From an uncultured Oscillospiraceae bacterium (lineage in GTDB: Bacteria; Bacillota; Clostridia; Oscillospirales; Oscillospiraceae): a stretch of 57,669 nucleotides of DNA. Under the pieces are notes generated by a model. That model saw only the letters and a program-made list of their open reading frames with translations. It ran no database searches and was not told the origin of the DNA. The DNA lies in NCBI GenBank assembly GCA_947625965.1, contig CANQQO010000003.1:1-57669 (forward strand), written 5' to 3'. This document shows, piece after piece, positions 23,512 to 36,280 of the stretch. The position numbers and the translations under genes were made by a program. Each line of letters opens with the position of its first letter. Position 1 is the first letter of the stretch.

Positions 23512-23799
23512 CGCCGCTCCCCAGCCGGGGAGCGGCGTCAGTTTGTCAAATAGCCTTTCCGAGTTTGCCGCCCGCAGGCGGCAAACCCATTTCGATCCTT
23601 TTTTGCCAGGGCGTGTACCTGGCAAAAAATACCTCTCAGGCGGCAGTAGTGCGAGCCGGGGACAATGTCCCCGGCGAGTGCGCGGGTCAGCCTGCAATCC
23701 CCTCCAAATGGGAGCCCAGCGAAGCGGGTCCCATTTGGGAGGCTGTCAAAAACGAACGTTTTTGACAGCCTCTCGCCGCTCCCCAATCGGGGAGCGGCG
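23512..23799 (-). repeat. Terminator-nested five-hairpin repeat, copy 5
   Basis: The core at 23538-23772 is on the - strand. H5 reads TTTGCCGCC/GGCGGCAAA where other copies have TTTGCCGTC/GACGGCAAA, a compensatory pair change. The inner H3 stem is the CCGGGGACA/TGTCCCCGG version and the outer 3' arm the ACTGCCGCCTG variant. Flanks CGCCGCTCCCC..GGGGAGCGGCG at 23512-23537 and 23774-23799 share stems but differ in loops. It is 3' of, and sense to, uvrB, between convergent genes. Confidence 0.93.
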
Positions 23800-23803
23800 C
23801 GCT

Positions 23804-25765
23804 TTAATTCTTCCGAAGCTCGATGATCTGATCCCTCAGGACCGCCGCGTACTCGTATTCCATCATCCGGGCGGCCTCCTTCATCTGCTTTTCCAGGCGG
23901 GCGATCTCCCGCTCCTTCTCCGCCTTGGTCATCTTGATGCCGGCGCGGCCCTTCCGCTCCGCCGTGGGGGCGGAGATCTCGATCAGGTCCCGGACCGATT
24001 TGATCACCGTCTTGGGGACGATGCCGTGGGCGCGGTTGAATTCGTCCTGGAGCTTCCGGCGGCGCTGAGTCTCCTGGATCGCCACCCGCATGGACTCCGT
24101 CACCGTGTCGGCGTACATGATCACCTTGCCCCCGGCGTTCCGGGCGGCGCGGCCAATGGTCTGGATCAGACTGGTCTCGGAACGGAGAAACCCCTCCTTA
24201 TCCGCGTCCAGAATGGCCACCAGGCTCACCTCCGGCAGGTCCAGGCCCTCCCGCAGGAGGTTGATGCCCACCAGAACGTCGAATTTTGCCATCCGCAGGT
24301 CCCGGATGATCTCCATCCGCTCCATGGCCCCGATGTCCGAGTGCATATAGCGGACCTTGATCCCCGCCTTTTGGAGGTAGACCGTCAGGTCCTCCGCCAT
24401 CTTCTTGGTCAGGGTGGTCACCAGCACCCGCTCCTGGCGGGCGGTGCGGGCGTTGATCTCGCCGATGAGATCGTCGATCTGGCCCTGGATGGGCCGGACC
24501 TCCACCTCCGGGTCCAGCAGGCCCGTGGGACGGATCACCTGCTCCACGATCTGACCGGACCGGCTCTTTTCATACTCCGACGGAGTGGCGGAGACATAGA
24601 TGATCTGATTGAGCTTGCTGTCAAATTCCTCAAAATTCAACGGTCGGTTGTCGTAGGCCGAGGGCAGGCGGAAGCCGTAATTCACCAGGGCCTCCTTCCG
24701 GCTCCGGTCCCCGGCGTACATGGCCCGGCACTGGGGAATGGTCACATGGCTCTCGTCGATGAACAGGAGGAAGTCGTCGGGGAAATAGTCCAGAAGGGTG
24801 GTGGGCGGCGTCCCCGGAGCCCGGCCGGAAATGACCCGGGAATAGTTTTCAATGCCGTTGCAGAAGCCGATCTCCGTCATCATTTCCAGGTCGTAGGCCG
24901 TCCGCTGGGCAATGCGCTGGGCCTCGATCAGCTTGTTGTGCTCCCGGAACCAGACCACCTGCGCGTCGCACTCCTTCTGGATCTCCAGCATGGCCCGCTG
25001 CATTTTCTCCTTGGAGGTGACGTAGTGGCTGGCCGGGTAGATGGCCACGTGCTCCACGTAGCGCTCCGCCATGCCGGTGACGGCGTTGATCTCCGCGATC
25101 CGGTCGATCTCGTCGCCGAAGAACTCCACCCGAATGGCCCGGCCGGACCAGTAGGCGGGATAGACCTCCAGGGTGTCCCCCCGGACCCGGAACTTGTTCC
25201 GGGAGAAGTCCAGGTCGTTGCGCTCGTAGCGGATCTCCGCCAGCTTGCGGAGGATCTCATCCATGGGCCGCTCCTGGCCCACCCGGAGGGAGATGACCAT
25301 GTTCTTGTAGTCAATGGGATCGCCCAGGCCGTAGAGGCAGCTCACCGACGCCACCACGATCACGTCCCGCCGCTCAAAGAGGGCGGAAGTAGCGCTGTGG
25401 CGCAGGCGGTCGATCTCCTCGTTCACCGCCGCATCCTTTTCAATATAGGTGTCGGTGTGGGCGATGTATGCCTCGGGCTGGTAGTAGTCGTAGTAGGAGA
25501 TGAAATACTCCACCGCGTTGTGGGGAAAAAACTCCCGGAACTCGGAGCAGAGCTGGGCCGCCAGGGTCTTGTTGTGGGCCAGGACCAGGGTGGGCCGGTT
25601 CACGTTGGCAATGACCGAGGCCATGGTGAAGGTCTTGCCGGAGCCGGTGACTCCCAGGAGGGTCTGCTCCCGCAGGCCCCAATTCACCCCGTCGGTGAGG
25701 GCCCGGATGGCCTCCGGCTGGTCCCCGGCGGGGGTATAGTCCGAAACGAGTTGAAATTTGTCCAT
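23804..25765 (-). CDS. uvrB: UvrABC excinuclease subunit B
   Basis: The 653-residue protein is full length for the family. It begins [20 protein letters not shown] and has Walker [13 protein letters not shown] (~39-50), the [10 protein letters not shown] beta-hairpin used for damage verification, a DESH box ([11 protein letters not shown]), helicase motifs V-VI ([34 protein letters not shown]) and a C-terminal UVR motif that binds UvrC. It verifies lesions handed over by UvrA in nucleotide excision repair. It is co-transcribed with radC (6-bp gap) and ends at the flank of repeat copy 5. Confidence 0.98.
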   Translation of the reverse strand: MDKFQLVSDYTPAGDQPEAIRALTDGVNWGLREQTLLGVTGSGKTFTMASVIANVNRPTLVLAHNKTLAAQLCSEFREFFPHNAVEYFISYYDYYQPEAYIAHTDTYIEKDAAVNEEIDRLRHSATSALFERRDVIVVASVSCLYGLGDPIDYKNMVISLRVGQERPMDEILRKLAEIRYERNDLDFSRNKFRVRGDTLEVYPAYWSGRAIRVEFFGDEIDRIAEINAVTGMAERYVEHVAIYPASHYVTSKEKMQRAMLEIQKECDAQVVWFREHNKLIEAQRIAQRTAYDLEMMTEIGFCNGIENYSRVISGRAPGTPPTTLLDYFPDDFLLFIDESHVTIPQCRAMYAGDRSRKEALVNYGFRLPSAYDNRPLNFEEFDSKLNQIIYVSATPSEYEKSRSGQIVEQVIRPTGLLDPEVEVRPIQGQIDDLIGEINARTARQERVLVTTLTKKMAEDLTVYLQKAGIKVRYMHSDIGAMERMEIIRDLRMAKFDVLVGINLLREGLDLPEVSLVAILDADKEGFLRSETSLIQTIGRAARNAGGKVIMYADTVTESMRVAIQETQRRRKLQDEFNRAHGIVPKTVIKSVRDLIEISAPTAERKGRAGIKMTKAEKEREIARLEKQMKEAARMMEYEYAAVLRDQIIELRKN

Positions 25766-25771
25766 GGGAAC

Positions 25772-26464
25772 TCACTTCCTGTAATCCTCGGGATGGTAGT
25801 AGCTGGACTGGACCAGGGAGACATAGTCCTCGTCCGCCACCACGATATGGTCCGCCAGGCACACCTCCACCGCCGTCAGGGCCTCCGCCACGAGCTGGGT
25901 AGTCCGCACATCGTCGCTGGAGGGCAGGGCCAGGCCGCCGGGATGGTTATGGGCCAGGATCACGGAGGTCGCGTTGACCCAGAGGGCCTCCTCCACGATC
26001 CGCCGGATGGACAGCGCCGCCGAATTGAGGCTCCCCTCCGCCACCTTCTTGCAGCACAGGACCTTGCACTTGGCGTCCAGGCAGAGGAGAAACACCGTCT
26101 CCACCGACAGGCCGTGGAAATAATTCAGCAGATAGGTCCCGCATTTCTCCGTGGTGTTCAGGATCTTCACGGCGGAGGCCCGGTCCAAAAGATAGTACCG
26201 GGACAGGGCCGGCACCAGCCGCAGAAGGGTGGAGACGTTCTGTCCCACGCCATCCACCTGTTCCAGCTCCTCCGCCGGCGCGTCCAGGACCCGGGCCAGG
26301 GAGCCGAAGTGCTCCAGCAGGGCCTCGGCAATGGGGCGGGTGTCCCTCCTGGGCACACAATAGAACAGCAGAAGCTCCAGCGCGTAGACAGGCTCGAAGT
26401 GATCCAGCCCCTCCTCCCGGAAGCGGCGCCGAAGTCTCTGGCGGTGCCCCTCATGATTGACCAT
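25772..26464 (-). CDS. radC: RadC family JAB/MPN-type protein
   Basis: The 230-residue protein has an N-terminal HhH-like region (EELEQVDGVGQNVSTLLRL) and a C-terminal JAMM domain with zinc ligands H172-x-H174-P and Asp at ~184 (HNHPGGLALPSSDD), plus an upstream Glu in EGSLNSA. The name is historical; the deubiquitinase-like fold suggests a hydrolase, and a role in recombinational repair is doubtful. GAGGTG six bases before ATG 26464 sets the start. First gene of a uvrB operon and divergent from the kinase-like gene. Confidence 0.93.
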   Translation of the reverse strand: MVNHEGHRQRLRRRFREEGLDHFEPVYALELLLFYCVPRRDTRPIAEALLEHFGSLARVLDAPAEELEQVDGVGQNVSTLLRLVPALSRYYLLDRASAVKILNTTEKCGTYLLNYFHGLSVETVFLLCLDAKCKVLCCKKVAEGSLNSAALSIRRIVEEALWVNATSVILAHNHPGGLALPSSDDVRTTQLVAEALTAVEVCLADHIVVADEDYVSLVQSSYYHPEDYRK

Positions 26465-26493
26465 ATTATTCACCTCTGAAAGCAGGTTTCCCC

Positions 26494-26521
26494 TTGCTAT
26501 TTTTGTTTTTTCTGATAAAAT
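26494..26521 (+). promoter_or_regulatory. Promoter of the histidine-kinase-like gene
   Basis: TTGCTA (26494-26499), 16-base T-rich spacer, TAAAAT (26516-26521). The ~100-nt leader ends in TAGGAGG. Confidence 0.55.
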
Positions 26522-26630
26522 AGAAATGGCGAAAAGCGTCGAAGGATGCCGGCGAAAGAATTTCCGTTTTCTGCGCATGATATCCCACGGGGCACGCCCC
26601 ATCCCGACGCTGTCGTTAGGAGGTATCGAT

Positions 26631-27704
26631 ATGGAAAACGCCAGCGACGCCATCCAAATGCTGGACCTGCTGGTCCGGCCCGCGTTCTGCGTGAGGGATG
26701 GCGTGATCATAAAAACCAACGCGGCGGCCCAGAGCCGTCTTGTCAGCACCGGTCAGGAGGTGGCGCCCCTTCTGCTCACGGGGCAGGAGGAATACGCCGC
26801 CTTTGACGGCGGCTGTCTGTATTTGACCCTTACGCTGGAGGGAGCCCCCTGCGGGGCCTCCGTCACCCGCCACGGGGACGCCGACGTGTTCGTGCTGGAG
26901 CCCGACGCGGACCAGGCGGAGCTGCGGGCCATGGCCCTGGCCGCCCAAGAGCTGCGGGAGCCCCTGGCCACCATCATGACCGTCACCGACGCCCTGTTCC
27001 CCACCCTGGCGGAGGGGGGCGGGCTGGACGCCCAGGCCGCCCGGATCAACCGGGGGCTGTTCCGCCTCCTGCGGGTGGTCAGCAATATGTCCGACGCGGC
27101 CCGGTTCTCCTCGGAGCGGGCCGGGCACATGGAGACCCGGGACGTCGCCCAAATCCTGGACGAGGTCTTCGCCAAGGCCGGGGACCTGATGGAACGGGCG
27201 GGCATGACCCTCCGATACACTGGCATTTCCCGCCGGGTCTACTGCCTGGTGGACGGGGACCGGCTGGAGCGGGCGGTATACAACCTCCTGTCCAACGCCA
27301 TGAAATTCACCCCCAAGGGGGGCCTGGTGGAGGCAAAGCTCCAGCAGAAGGGGGACAAGCTCTACCTGTCCGTCCAGGACAACGGCCAGGGCGTGCCGGA
27401 GGAGCTCCAGGGCACGGTCTTCTCCCGCTATCAACGGCAGCCCGGTCTGGAGGACGGGCGGTACGGCATCGGCCTGGGCATGGTGCTGGTCCGGACCGCC
27501 GCCGCCTGCCATGGGGGCACGGTGCTGATGGAGCAGCTCGCCCAGGGCGGGGTCCGGTTCACCATGACCATCGCCATCCGCCAGAGCCGAGACGCCACCC
27601 TTCGCAGTCCCCTGCTCCGGGTGGATTACGCCGGGGAGCGGGACCACGCGCTGATGGAGCTGTCCGACGCCCTGCCCAGCCAGATCTACAAAAACGTCAA
27701 CTGA
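26631..27704 (+). CDS. Soluble histidine-kinase-like protein lacking the phospho-acceptor His
   Basis: The 357-residue protein has no membrane segment. The first ~90 residues look like a degenerate sensory (PAS-like) domain. The dimerisation helix then reads LAAQELREPLATI where HisKA kinases have SHELRTPL: the His position is Gln106. The ATP-binding domain is complete: N-box YNLLSNAMKFTP, G1 DNGQGVPE, F-box-like region and G2 YGIGLGMVLV. It could be a phosphatase, an ATP-dependent scaffold, or a kinase using another residue. No response regulator is adjacent. GGAGG seven bases before ATG 26631 decides the start. Confidence 0.82.
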   Translation: MENASDAIQMLDLLVRPAFCVRDGVIIKTNAAAQSRLVSTGQEVAPLLLTGQEEYAAFDGGCLYLTLTLEGAPCGASVTRHGDADVFVLEPDADQAELRAMALAAQELREPLATIMTVTDALFPTLAEGGGLDAQAARINRGLFRLLRVVSNMSDAARFSSERAGHMETRDVAQILDEVFAKAGDLMERAGMTLRYTGISRRVYCLVDGDRLERAVYNLLSNAMKFTPKGGLVEAKLQQKGDKLYLSVQDNGQGVPEELQGTVFSRYQRQPGLEDGRYGIGLGMVLVRTAAACHGGTVLMEQLAQGGVRFTMTIAIRQSRDATLRSPLLRVDYAGERDHALMELSDALPSQIYKNVN

Positions 27705-27714
27705 CCTCTCCCCC

Positions 27715-27742
27715 GCCCCCGGCAGTCCGCCGGGGGCGTTTT
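27715..27742 (+). terminator. Terminator between the kinase-like gene and uvrA
   Basis: GCCCCCGGC / GCCGGGGGC stem followed by GTTTTG on the + strand. Confidence 0.8.
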
Positions 27743-27747
27743 GAGTG

Positions 27748-30573
<2,826 letters not shown>

Positions 30574-30611
30574 AGCTTGCTCCTTGCGTTTGCGCTACAG
30601 TCTTATTTTAT

Positions 30612-30640
30612 ATTGTAGCACGTTCCGCCTCTGGACGCAA
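30612..30640 (-). promoter_or_regulatory. uvrA promoter
   Basis: On the - strand, TTGCGT (30640-30635), 17 bases, TACAAT (30617-30612). No convincing LexA-type dyad overlaps it. Confidence 0.7.
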
Positions 30641-30748
30641 GAGACATTTCAAAGAATATCAAACATAATTTTGTTTTTCCTTCGTCGCTTTACCGGAACA
30701 CACCGGGTCGGGGGAGGCTTTTTTCGGCGTTATTTCCGCTTTTTTGTG

Positions 30749-30778
30749 TTGCATTTTTCAGGGGGACGATGTTATAAT
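30749..30778 (+). promoter_or_regulatory. prs promoter
   Basis: TTGCAT (30749-30754), 18 bases, TATAAT (30773-30778). Confidence 0.7.
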
Positions 30779-30831
30779 ATGGCAGTACCGCTTCCGGGAG
30801 GGAGCAGAAAAATATAAAGCGAGGTATTGCA

Positions 30832-31797
30832 ATGGTTGCGTACGAGGATATCATCAAAGTATTCTGCGGCAACTCCAATCCGTCTTTCGCCGAGACCATC
30901 TGCCAAGAGCTACAGGTGGAAATGGGGAAAAGCGCCGTCACCACCTTCGCCGATGGAGAAGCCTCCGTTTCTCTGGAGGAAACCGTCCGCAACGCGGATG
31001 TTTTCCTGGTCCAATCCACCTGTAAACCCGTCAACGACCGGCTGATGGAGCTGCTGGTCATGATCGACGCCTGCCGCCGGGCCTCCGCCGGCCGGATCAC
31101 CGCCGTTATGCCCTACTTCGGCTATGCCCGTCAGGACCGGAAAGCCAAGAGCCGGGACCCCATCTCTGCCAAGCTGGTGGCCAATATGATCACCGCCGCC
31201 GGCGCCGACCGGGTGCTGACCATGGACCTCCACGCCGCCCAGATCCAGGGCTTCTTCGACATTCCCGTGGACCATCTGCTGGGCAATCCCTCCTTTGTCA
31301 AGTACTATCTGAACAAATTCCCCGAGGACCAGTATAACCACGAGGAGTTCGTGGTGGTCTCCCCTGACGTGGGCTCCGTGGCCCGGGCCCGGGCTTTCGC
31401 CGCCAAGGTCCACATGGGCCTGGCTATCGTGGACAAGCGCCGCCAGAAGGCCAACGAGTGCGAGGTCATGAACGTGGTCGGCGACGTGCGGGGCAAGACC
31501 TGCCTGCTCTACGACGACCTGGTGGACACCGCCGGTTCCCTCTGCAACGCCGCCAAGGCCCTTGTGGAGGTCGGCGGGGCCAAGGAAGTCTACGCCTGCG
31601 CCACCCACGGGGTCCTGTCCGGCCCCGCCTTCCGCCGCATCGAGGAGAGCTATATCCAGGAAATGGTCTTCCTGAACACCATCCCCCTGCCGGAGCAGGT
31701 CCCCTGCACCAAGATCCGGCAACTGGACGTGGCCCCCATCTTCGCCCGGGCCATTTCCCACATCCACGGCGGCACCTCCATCGCCGACCTGTTTTAA
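30832..31797 (+). CDS. prs: Ribose-phosphate pyrophosphokinase (PRPP synthetase)
   Basis: The 321-residue protein has class I PRPP synthetase landmarks: NPSFAETICQELQ..TTFADGEASV, PYFGYARQDRK, the TMDLHAAQIQGFFDIPVDHL metal/ATP segment, and the PRPP-binding loop LLYDDLVDTAGSL. It makes PRPP from ribose-5-phosphate and ATP for nucleotide, His and Trp synthesis. First gene of the conserved prs-pth-mfd order; pth starts 3 bp after its stop. Confidence 0.96.
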   Translation: MVAYEDIIKVFCGNSNPSFAETICQELQVEMGKSAVTTFADGEASVSLEETVRNADVFLVQSTCKPVNDRLMELLVMIDACRRASAGRITAVMPYFGYARQDRKAKSRDPISAKLVANMITAAGADRVLTMDLHAAQIQGFFDIPVDHLLGNPSFVKYYLNKFPEDQYNHEEFVVVSPDVGSVARARAFAAKVHMGLAIVDKRRQKANECEVMNVVGDVRGKTCLLYDDLVDTAGSLCNAAKALVEVGGAKEVYACATHGVLSGPAFRRIEESYIQEMVFLNTIPLPEQVPCTKIRQLDVAPIFARAISHIHGGTSIADLF

Positions 31798-31800
31798 GCG

Positions 31801-32394
31801 GTGTTCGGCGCTCAGCGGGAGACCTGGCTCATCGCCGGTCTGGGGAATCCCGGGGCGGAGTATGAGAAGAGCCGCCACAACTGCGGCTTCCGGGCCCTGG
31901 ACTGCCTTGCCAAGGACCTGGGCTGCAAGGTGGACAAGCTGAAATTCCAGGGCCTCTATGGCCAGGCCGACTACCGGGGACGGCGGCTGCTGCTGCTCAA
32001 GCCCCAGACCTATATGAATCTGTCCGGCCGGGCGGTGCTGGCCATGTCCGCCTACTACCAGGTCCCGCCGGAGCGGATCATCGTCCTCTTTGACGACATC
32101 TCCCTGGAGCCGGGCCGTCTTCGGGTCCGGGCGGAGGGGTCCGCCGGGGGACACAATGGGATCAAATCCATCATCGCCGAGCTGGGGAGCCAGAGCTTTC
32201 CCCGGGTGAAGATCGGCGTGGGCGCCAAGCCCCATCCCGACTACGACCTGGCGGACTGGGTCCTGTCCCGGTTCTCCGCCGGGGAGGAGAAGCGTCTCCT
32301 GCCCGCCCTGGAACGGGCGGCGGAAGCGGCCCTCTGCGTCGTGACGGAAGGGGTGCCCGAGGCCGCCAACCGGTTCAACGGGCCGGCGGAATAA
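31801..32394 (+). CDS. pth: Peptidyl-tRNA hydrolase
   Basis: The 197-residue protein has family motifs WLIAGLGNPGAEYEKSRHNCGF (catalytic His in SRHN), LLLKPQTYMNLSG, VLFDDISLEPGRLRVRAEGSAGGHNGIKSI and FPRVKIGVG. It recycles peptidyl-tRNAs released from stalled ribosomes. Start is GTG at 31801, three bases after the prs stop and without a good SD, so translation is probably coupled to prs. A hairpin (GCCGCC/GGCGGC) follows the stop without a T-run. Confidence 0.95.
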   Translation: MFGAQRETWLIAGLGNPGAEYEKSRHNCGFRALDCLAKDLGCKVDKLKFQGLYGQADYRGRRLLLLKPQTYMNLSGRAVLAMSAYYQVPPERIIVLFDDISLEPGRLRVRAEGSAGGHNGIKSIIAELGSQSFPRVKIGVGAKPHPDYDLADWVLSRFSAGEEKRLLPALERAAEAALCVVTEGVPEAANRFNGPAE

Positions 32395-32587
32395 AGGCGC
32401 GCCGCCCAATTGGCGGCTGTCGCCTCGAGGGCGCGCTTACCCGCAACTGTCCCCTCATGCTTCCCAAAAAGCCTCGGGAATCCACAAAGGGTCCCCTGTT
32501 TTTGGGGGTCGTGTGACGAAAGCTCTGTCAGGATTGCCGCGCCATCCGCGTCATGCGGTGTTGTCTCAAAATTTGTCAAAATGCCAC

Positions 32588-32613
32588 GGAAAGGGGAGGC
32601 TTCTCCCCTTTCC
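32588..32613 (+). promoter_or_regulatory. Perfect hairpin in the mfd leader
   Basis: GGAAAGGGGAG-GCTT-CTCCCCTTTCC, 11 bp with a 4-base loop, ends 24 bases before the mfd ATG and just upstream of its SD. No T-run follows, so it is more likely an mRNA stability or processing element than a terminator. The surrounding 32395-32637 contains no gene. Confidence 0.5.
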
Positions 32614-32637
32614 GCGTTGCGCCGTGGAGGGAAAAAT

Positions 32638-35600
32638 ATGTCGATTCTCCTTTCCGCTCTGAAAACCATTCCGGAGTACCCCCTTCTTCTGAAAAACGCG
32701 GCCAAGGGCCGGTCCGTGGCCGTCACCGGCATCGGGCAGATCAACCGAACCCACCTGATCGCGGGGCTGCGGCAGGACCTGACCGCTCCCATAGCGGTGG
32801 TGTGCCAGGACGATCTGGCCACCAAGCGGCTCCAGGAGGAGCTGAAGGACTTTCTGGGCCGGACGGCGCCCATTCTGCCCTCCCGGGAGCTGACCCTCTA
32901 CGACGCGGCGGCGGTGAGCAGGGAGTGGGAGCAGAAGCGCCTTTCCGCCCTCTACGCCCTGGCTACCGGCCAGGATGACCTTCAGATCTGGTCCTGGGAG
33001 GCCATGAGCCAGCGGACCATGCCGAAAAAGGTGCTGCTGGAAGCGGCCTTCTCCCTGGAGCTGGGGAAGGACTACCCCCTGGATTCCCTCCTGTCCCGGC
33101 TCACTGCCGGGGGCTACAACCGCTGCGCCATGGTGGAGGGTCCGGGGCAGTTCGCCCTCCGGGGCGGGATCTTGGACGTGTTCTCCCCGGGAAGCGAGCA
33201 GCCCTTCCGGGCGGAGTTCTTCGGGGACACCCTGGACGCCCTGGGCCGCTTCGACCCGGAGACCCAGCGGCGGACGGAGAATGTGGATTCCGTCACGGTC
33301 CTGCCCGTGGGCGAGACCCAGCCCAGCCTCCACCCCGAGGGGGTAGAGGGCCTTTGCCGGGACCTGCGGAATCAGATCGCCCGCCAGAAGCGGCGAAAAA
33401 ACAAAAACGAGGCCCTGATCGCCACCCTGGAAAAGGACCTGGAAAAATATGAAAACGGGACCCAAAACCCGGCCTCGGACCGGTATATGTCCCTGATCTA
33501 TCCCGAAATGGCCACCGCTTTGGACTACCTTCCGGAGGGGGGTCTGCTGGTCCTCTGCGACCAGGCGGGCCTCCACCGGGCCAGCCGGAACCGGACCGAG
33601 GAGCTGGGCCTCCAACTGGACAGCCTGCTCCAGGCCGGGGCAGTGGTGGGAGAGCTGTGCGACTACGTGTGTCAGTGGGAGGACTTCTGCGCCGCCCTCC
33701 GGGGGCGGACGGTGGTGTACTTAGACGCCTTCGGCGGCGCCTCCTACCCGGAGGAGAATCCCCCGCGCCAGCTCCTTCCCATCCCTGCCAAGCAGCTCCC
33801 CAGCTACGCCGGCAGCCTGGACACCGCCGCCGGGGACCTGCTCCACTACCAGAATCTGGGCTTTGCCAGCTTCGTCCTCTGCGGCACCCGCAGGCGGGCG
33901 GAGCTGCTGCTGGAGCTGCTTCAAAGCAGGGGTCTCTCCGCCTCGGTGCGGATCCCCCTGGACCGGATGCCCGGGCCCGGGCAGATCTACTTGACGGAGG
34001 GGACCCTGCCCTTCGGCATGGAGTACCCCGAGGCCAAGCTGGCGGTCCTCACCGAGGGCCAGCTCATCACCCGGGAGGCTCCCAAGCGCCGGGCCAAGAA
34101 GGCCGCCGCCACCAACCGGCAGAAGCTGAACTCCTTCACGGACCTGTCCCCCGGGGACCTGGTGGTCCACGAGAGCTACGGCATCGGCCGGTTCGTGGCC
34201 ATGGAGCAGATCAAGGTGGACGGCGCGGTGAAGGACTACCTCAAGATCGCCTATCAGGGCTCCGACACCCTCTTTGTGCCCGCCACCCAGCTCGATCTGG
34301 TGAGCAAGTACATCGGCGGCGGCGAGGACGCCAACGTCCGTCTGAACAAGATCGGCTCCGACGCCTGGCAGAAGACCAAGGCCAAGGCCCGAAAGGCCGC
34401 CAAAGACATGGCCGGGGAGCTGATCCAGCTCTACGCCGCCCGAAAGCGGCAGCCCGGCTACGCCTTTGCCGCCGACTCCCCCTGGCAGAAGGAGTTTGAG
34501 GACAACTTCCCCTACCCCGAGACCGACGATCAGCTCCGCTGCATCGGGGAGATCAAGTCCGACATGGAGTCCCCGGCCCCCATGGACCGGCTCCTCTGCG
34601 GGGACGTTGGCTTCGGCAAGACGGAGGTGGCCCTCCGGGCGGTGATGAAAGCCGTCATGGACTCCAAACAGTGCGCCATCCTGGTACCCACCACCGTCCT
34701 GGCCCAGCAGCACTACCAGACCGCCATCGGCCGGTTCCGGGGATTCCCCGTAAACATCGAGGTCCTGAGCCGGTTCCGCTCCCCCGCCGAGCAGAAGCGG
34801 ACCCTGCAAAACCTCCGCTCCGGCATCACGGACCTGGTCATCGGCACCCACAAGCTGCTGCAAAAAAACGTGGAATTCAAGGACCTGGGCCTGCTGATCG
34901 TGGACGAGGAGCAGCGCTTCGGCGTCAGCCACAAGGAGCGCTTGAAGGAGATGTCCAAGGGCGTGGACGTGCTGACCCTCTCCGCCACCCCCATTCCCAG
35001 GACGCTGAACATGGCCCTGTCGGGCCTGCGGGATATGTCCACCATCGAGGAGCCTCCGGCGGACCGGTATCCGGTCCAGACCTTCGTCATGGAGCACAAT
35101 CCCGCCATTCTGGACGACGCCATCCGCCGGGAGCTCCAGCGGGGCGGTCAGGTCTACTACCTCCACAACCGGGTGGAGACCATCGACCAGTGCGCCGCCG
35201 CTCTGAAAAAGCGGATCCCCGGGGCCACCTTCGCCGTGGCCCACGGCAAGATGACCGAGGACGCTCTGGGCGAGGTGATGCAGGCCATGGCCGACGGCCA
35301 GGTCCAGGTGTTGGTGTGTACCACCATCATCGAGACCGGTCTGGACATCCCCAACGTGAACACCCTCATCATCGAAAACGCGGACCGGTTCGGCCTGAGC
35401 CAGCTCCACCAGCTCCGGGGCCGGGTGGGCCGCTCCACCCGCCACGCCTACGCCTACTTCACCTACCGGCCCGACAAGGTCCTGACCGAGGTGGCGGAAA
35501 AGCGCCTGTCCGCCATCCGGGACTTCGCCGCCTTCGGCTCCGGCTTCAAGATCGCCATGCGGGACCTGGAGATCCGGGGCGCCGGCAATCTGCTGGGGGC

Positions 35601-36144
35601 GGAGCAGTCGGGACATATGCTCTCCGTCGGCTACGATATGTATTTGAAGCTCCTGGACGAGGCAGTCCTGGAGGAGCGGGGCGAAAAGCCCCGGGACCCG
35701 GACTGCACCGCCGACCTCAACGTCACCGCCAGCGTGGACAAAGCCTATGTCTCCCGGGGAGAGGAGCGGATGGACCTGTACCGCCGGATGGCCGCCATCC
35801 GGACCCAGGCCGACGCCGACGACCTGCTGGACGAGGTGGTGGACCGGTACGGGGAGCCTCCCAAGGGGGTCCTCAACCTCATCGACATCGCCCTGCTCCG
35901 GGCCCGGGCGAAACGGCTGGGGGTCCGGGACATCCGGCAGAAGGCCGGGGACCTGCTCTTCACCCTGGGGCAGTTGGATTTCCAGGCGGTCAGCGCCCTG
36001 TGCGCCGCCCCGGAGTACAAAAACCGGGTCCAACTCCTGGCCAACAGCAAGGTCCCGGTGCTGCGCCTCCGCCTAGCCGCCGGCGTGGACAGCCTCAAGC
36101 AGGCCAAAGCCTTTATCGGAAAATACGAAACGGTGGTTTCCTGA
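32638..36144 (+). CDS. mfd: Transcription-repair coupling factor
   Basis: The 1168-residue protein carries the UvrB-homology region at the N-terminus, the RNA-polymerase-interacting domain (FTDLSPGDLVVHESYGIGRFVAMEQI, ~500), and the RecG-like translocase: LLCGDVGFGKTEVALRAVMKAV (Walker A), LLIVDEEQRFGVSHKERLK (DEEQ box), TLSATPIPRTLNMALSGLRDMS, and TTIIETGLDIPNVNTLIIENADRFGLSQLHQLRGRVGRS with the RecG-type TRG module. It removes stalled RNA polymerase and recruits UvrA. GGAGG seven bases before ATG 32638 sets the start. It fits the repair gene content (uvrA, uvrB) of the region. Confidence 0.97.
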   Translation: MSILLSALKTIPEYPLLLKNAAKGRSVAVTGIGQINRTHLIAGLRQDLTAPIAVVCQDDLATKRLQEELKDFLGRTAPILPSRELTLYDAAAVSREWEQKRLSALYALATGQDDLQIWSWEAMSQRTMPKKVLLEAAFSLELGKDYPLDSLLSRLTAGGYNRCAMVEGPGQFALRGGILDVFSPGSEQPFRAEFFGDTLDALGRFDPETQRRTENVDSVTVLPVGETQPSLHPEGVEGLCRDLRNQIARQKRRKNKNEALIATLEKDLEKYENGTQNPASDRYMSLIYPEMATALDYLPEGGLLVLCDQAGLHRASRNRTEELGLQLDSLLQAGAVVGELCDYVCQWEDFCAALRGRTVVYLDAFGGASYPEENPPRQLLPIPAKQLPSYAGSLDTAAGDLLHYQNLGFASFVLCGTRRRAELLLELLQSRGLSASVRIPLDRMPGPGQIYLTEGTLPFGMEYPEAKLAVLTEGQLITREAPKRRAKKAAATNRQKLNSFTDLSPGDLVVHESYGIGRFVAMEQIKVDGAVKDYLKIAYQGSDTLFVPATQLDLVSKYIGGGEDANVRLNKIGSDAWQKTKAKARKAAKDMAGELIQLYAARKRQPGYAFAADSPWQKEFEDNFPYPETDDQLRCIGEIKSDMESPAPMDRLLCGDVGFGKTEVALRAVMKAVMDSKQCAILVPTTVLAQQHYQTAIGRFRGFPVNIEVLSRFRSPAEQKRTLQNLRSGITDLVIGTHKLLQKNVEFKDLGLLIVDEEQRFGVSHKERLKEMSKGVDVLTLSATPIPRTLNMALSGLRDMSTIEEPPADRYPVQTFVMEHNPAILDDAIRRELQRGGQVYYLHNRVETIDQCAAALKKRIPGATFAVAHGKMTEDALGEVMQAMADGQVQVLVCTTIIETGLDIPNVNTLIIENADRFGLSQLHQLRGRVGRSTRHAYAYFTYRPDKVLTEVAEKRLSAIRDFAAFGSGFKIAMRDLEIRGAGNLLGAEQSGHMLSVGYDMYLKLLDEAVLEERGEKPRDPDCTADLNVTASVDKAYVSRGEERMDLYRRMAAIRTQADADDLLDEVVDRYGEPPKGVLNLIDIALLRARAKRLGVRDIRQKAGDLLFTLGQLDFQAVSALCAAPEYKNRVQLLANSKVPVLRLRLAAGVDSLKQAKAFIGKYETVVS

Positions 36145-36280
36145 GACGCCCGGGGAGCCCCCGTCTGCCGGAAGCGGACCTCCATACCTTCTCCCAGGGA
36201 AAAGCCCCCGCCCCCCAGCGTTTGCCTGGGGGTCCAGAGGCTTCCTAAATTAACAATTTGTTACAATTTGAAAAGAGCCA

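Noticed and set aside
23543..26479. Long + strand open frame (~978 codons) opposite uvrB and radC
   Set aside because: It is the antisense reading of two certain genes; high GC removes stops. Composition (Gly/His/Leu-rich, no domains) is typical of a shadow frame.
30612..30640. LexA-type SOS box at the uvrA promoter
   Set aside because: GGAACGTGC gives only a half-site; no GAAC-4-GTTC-like dyad.
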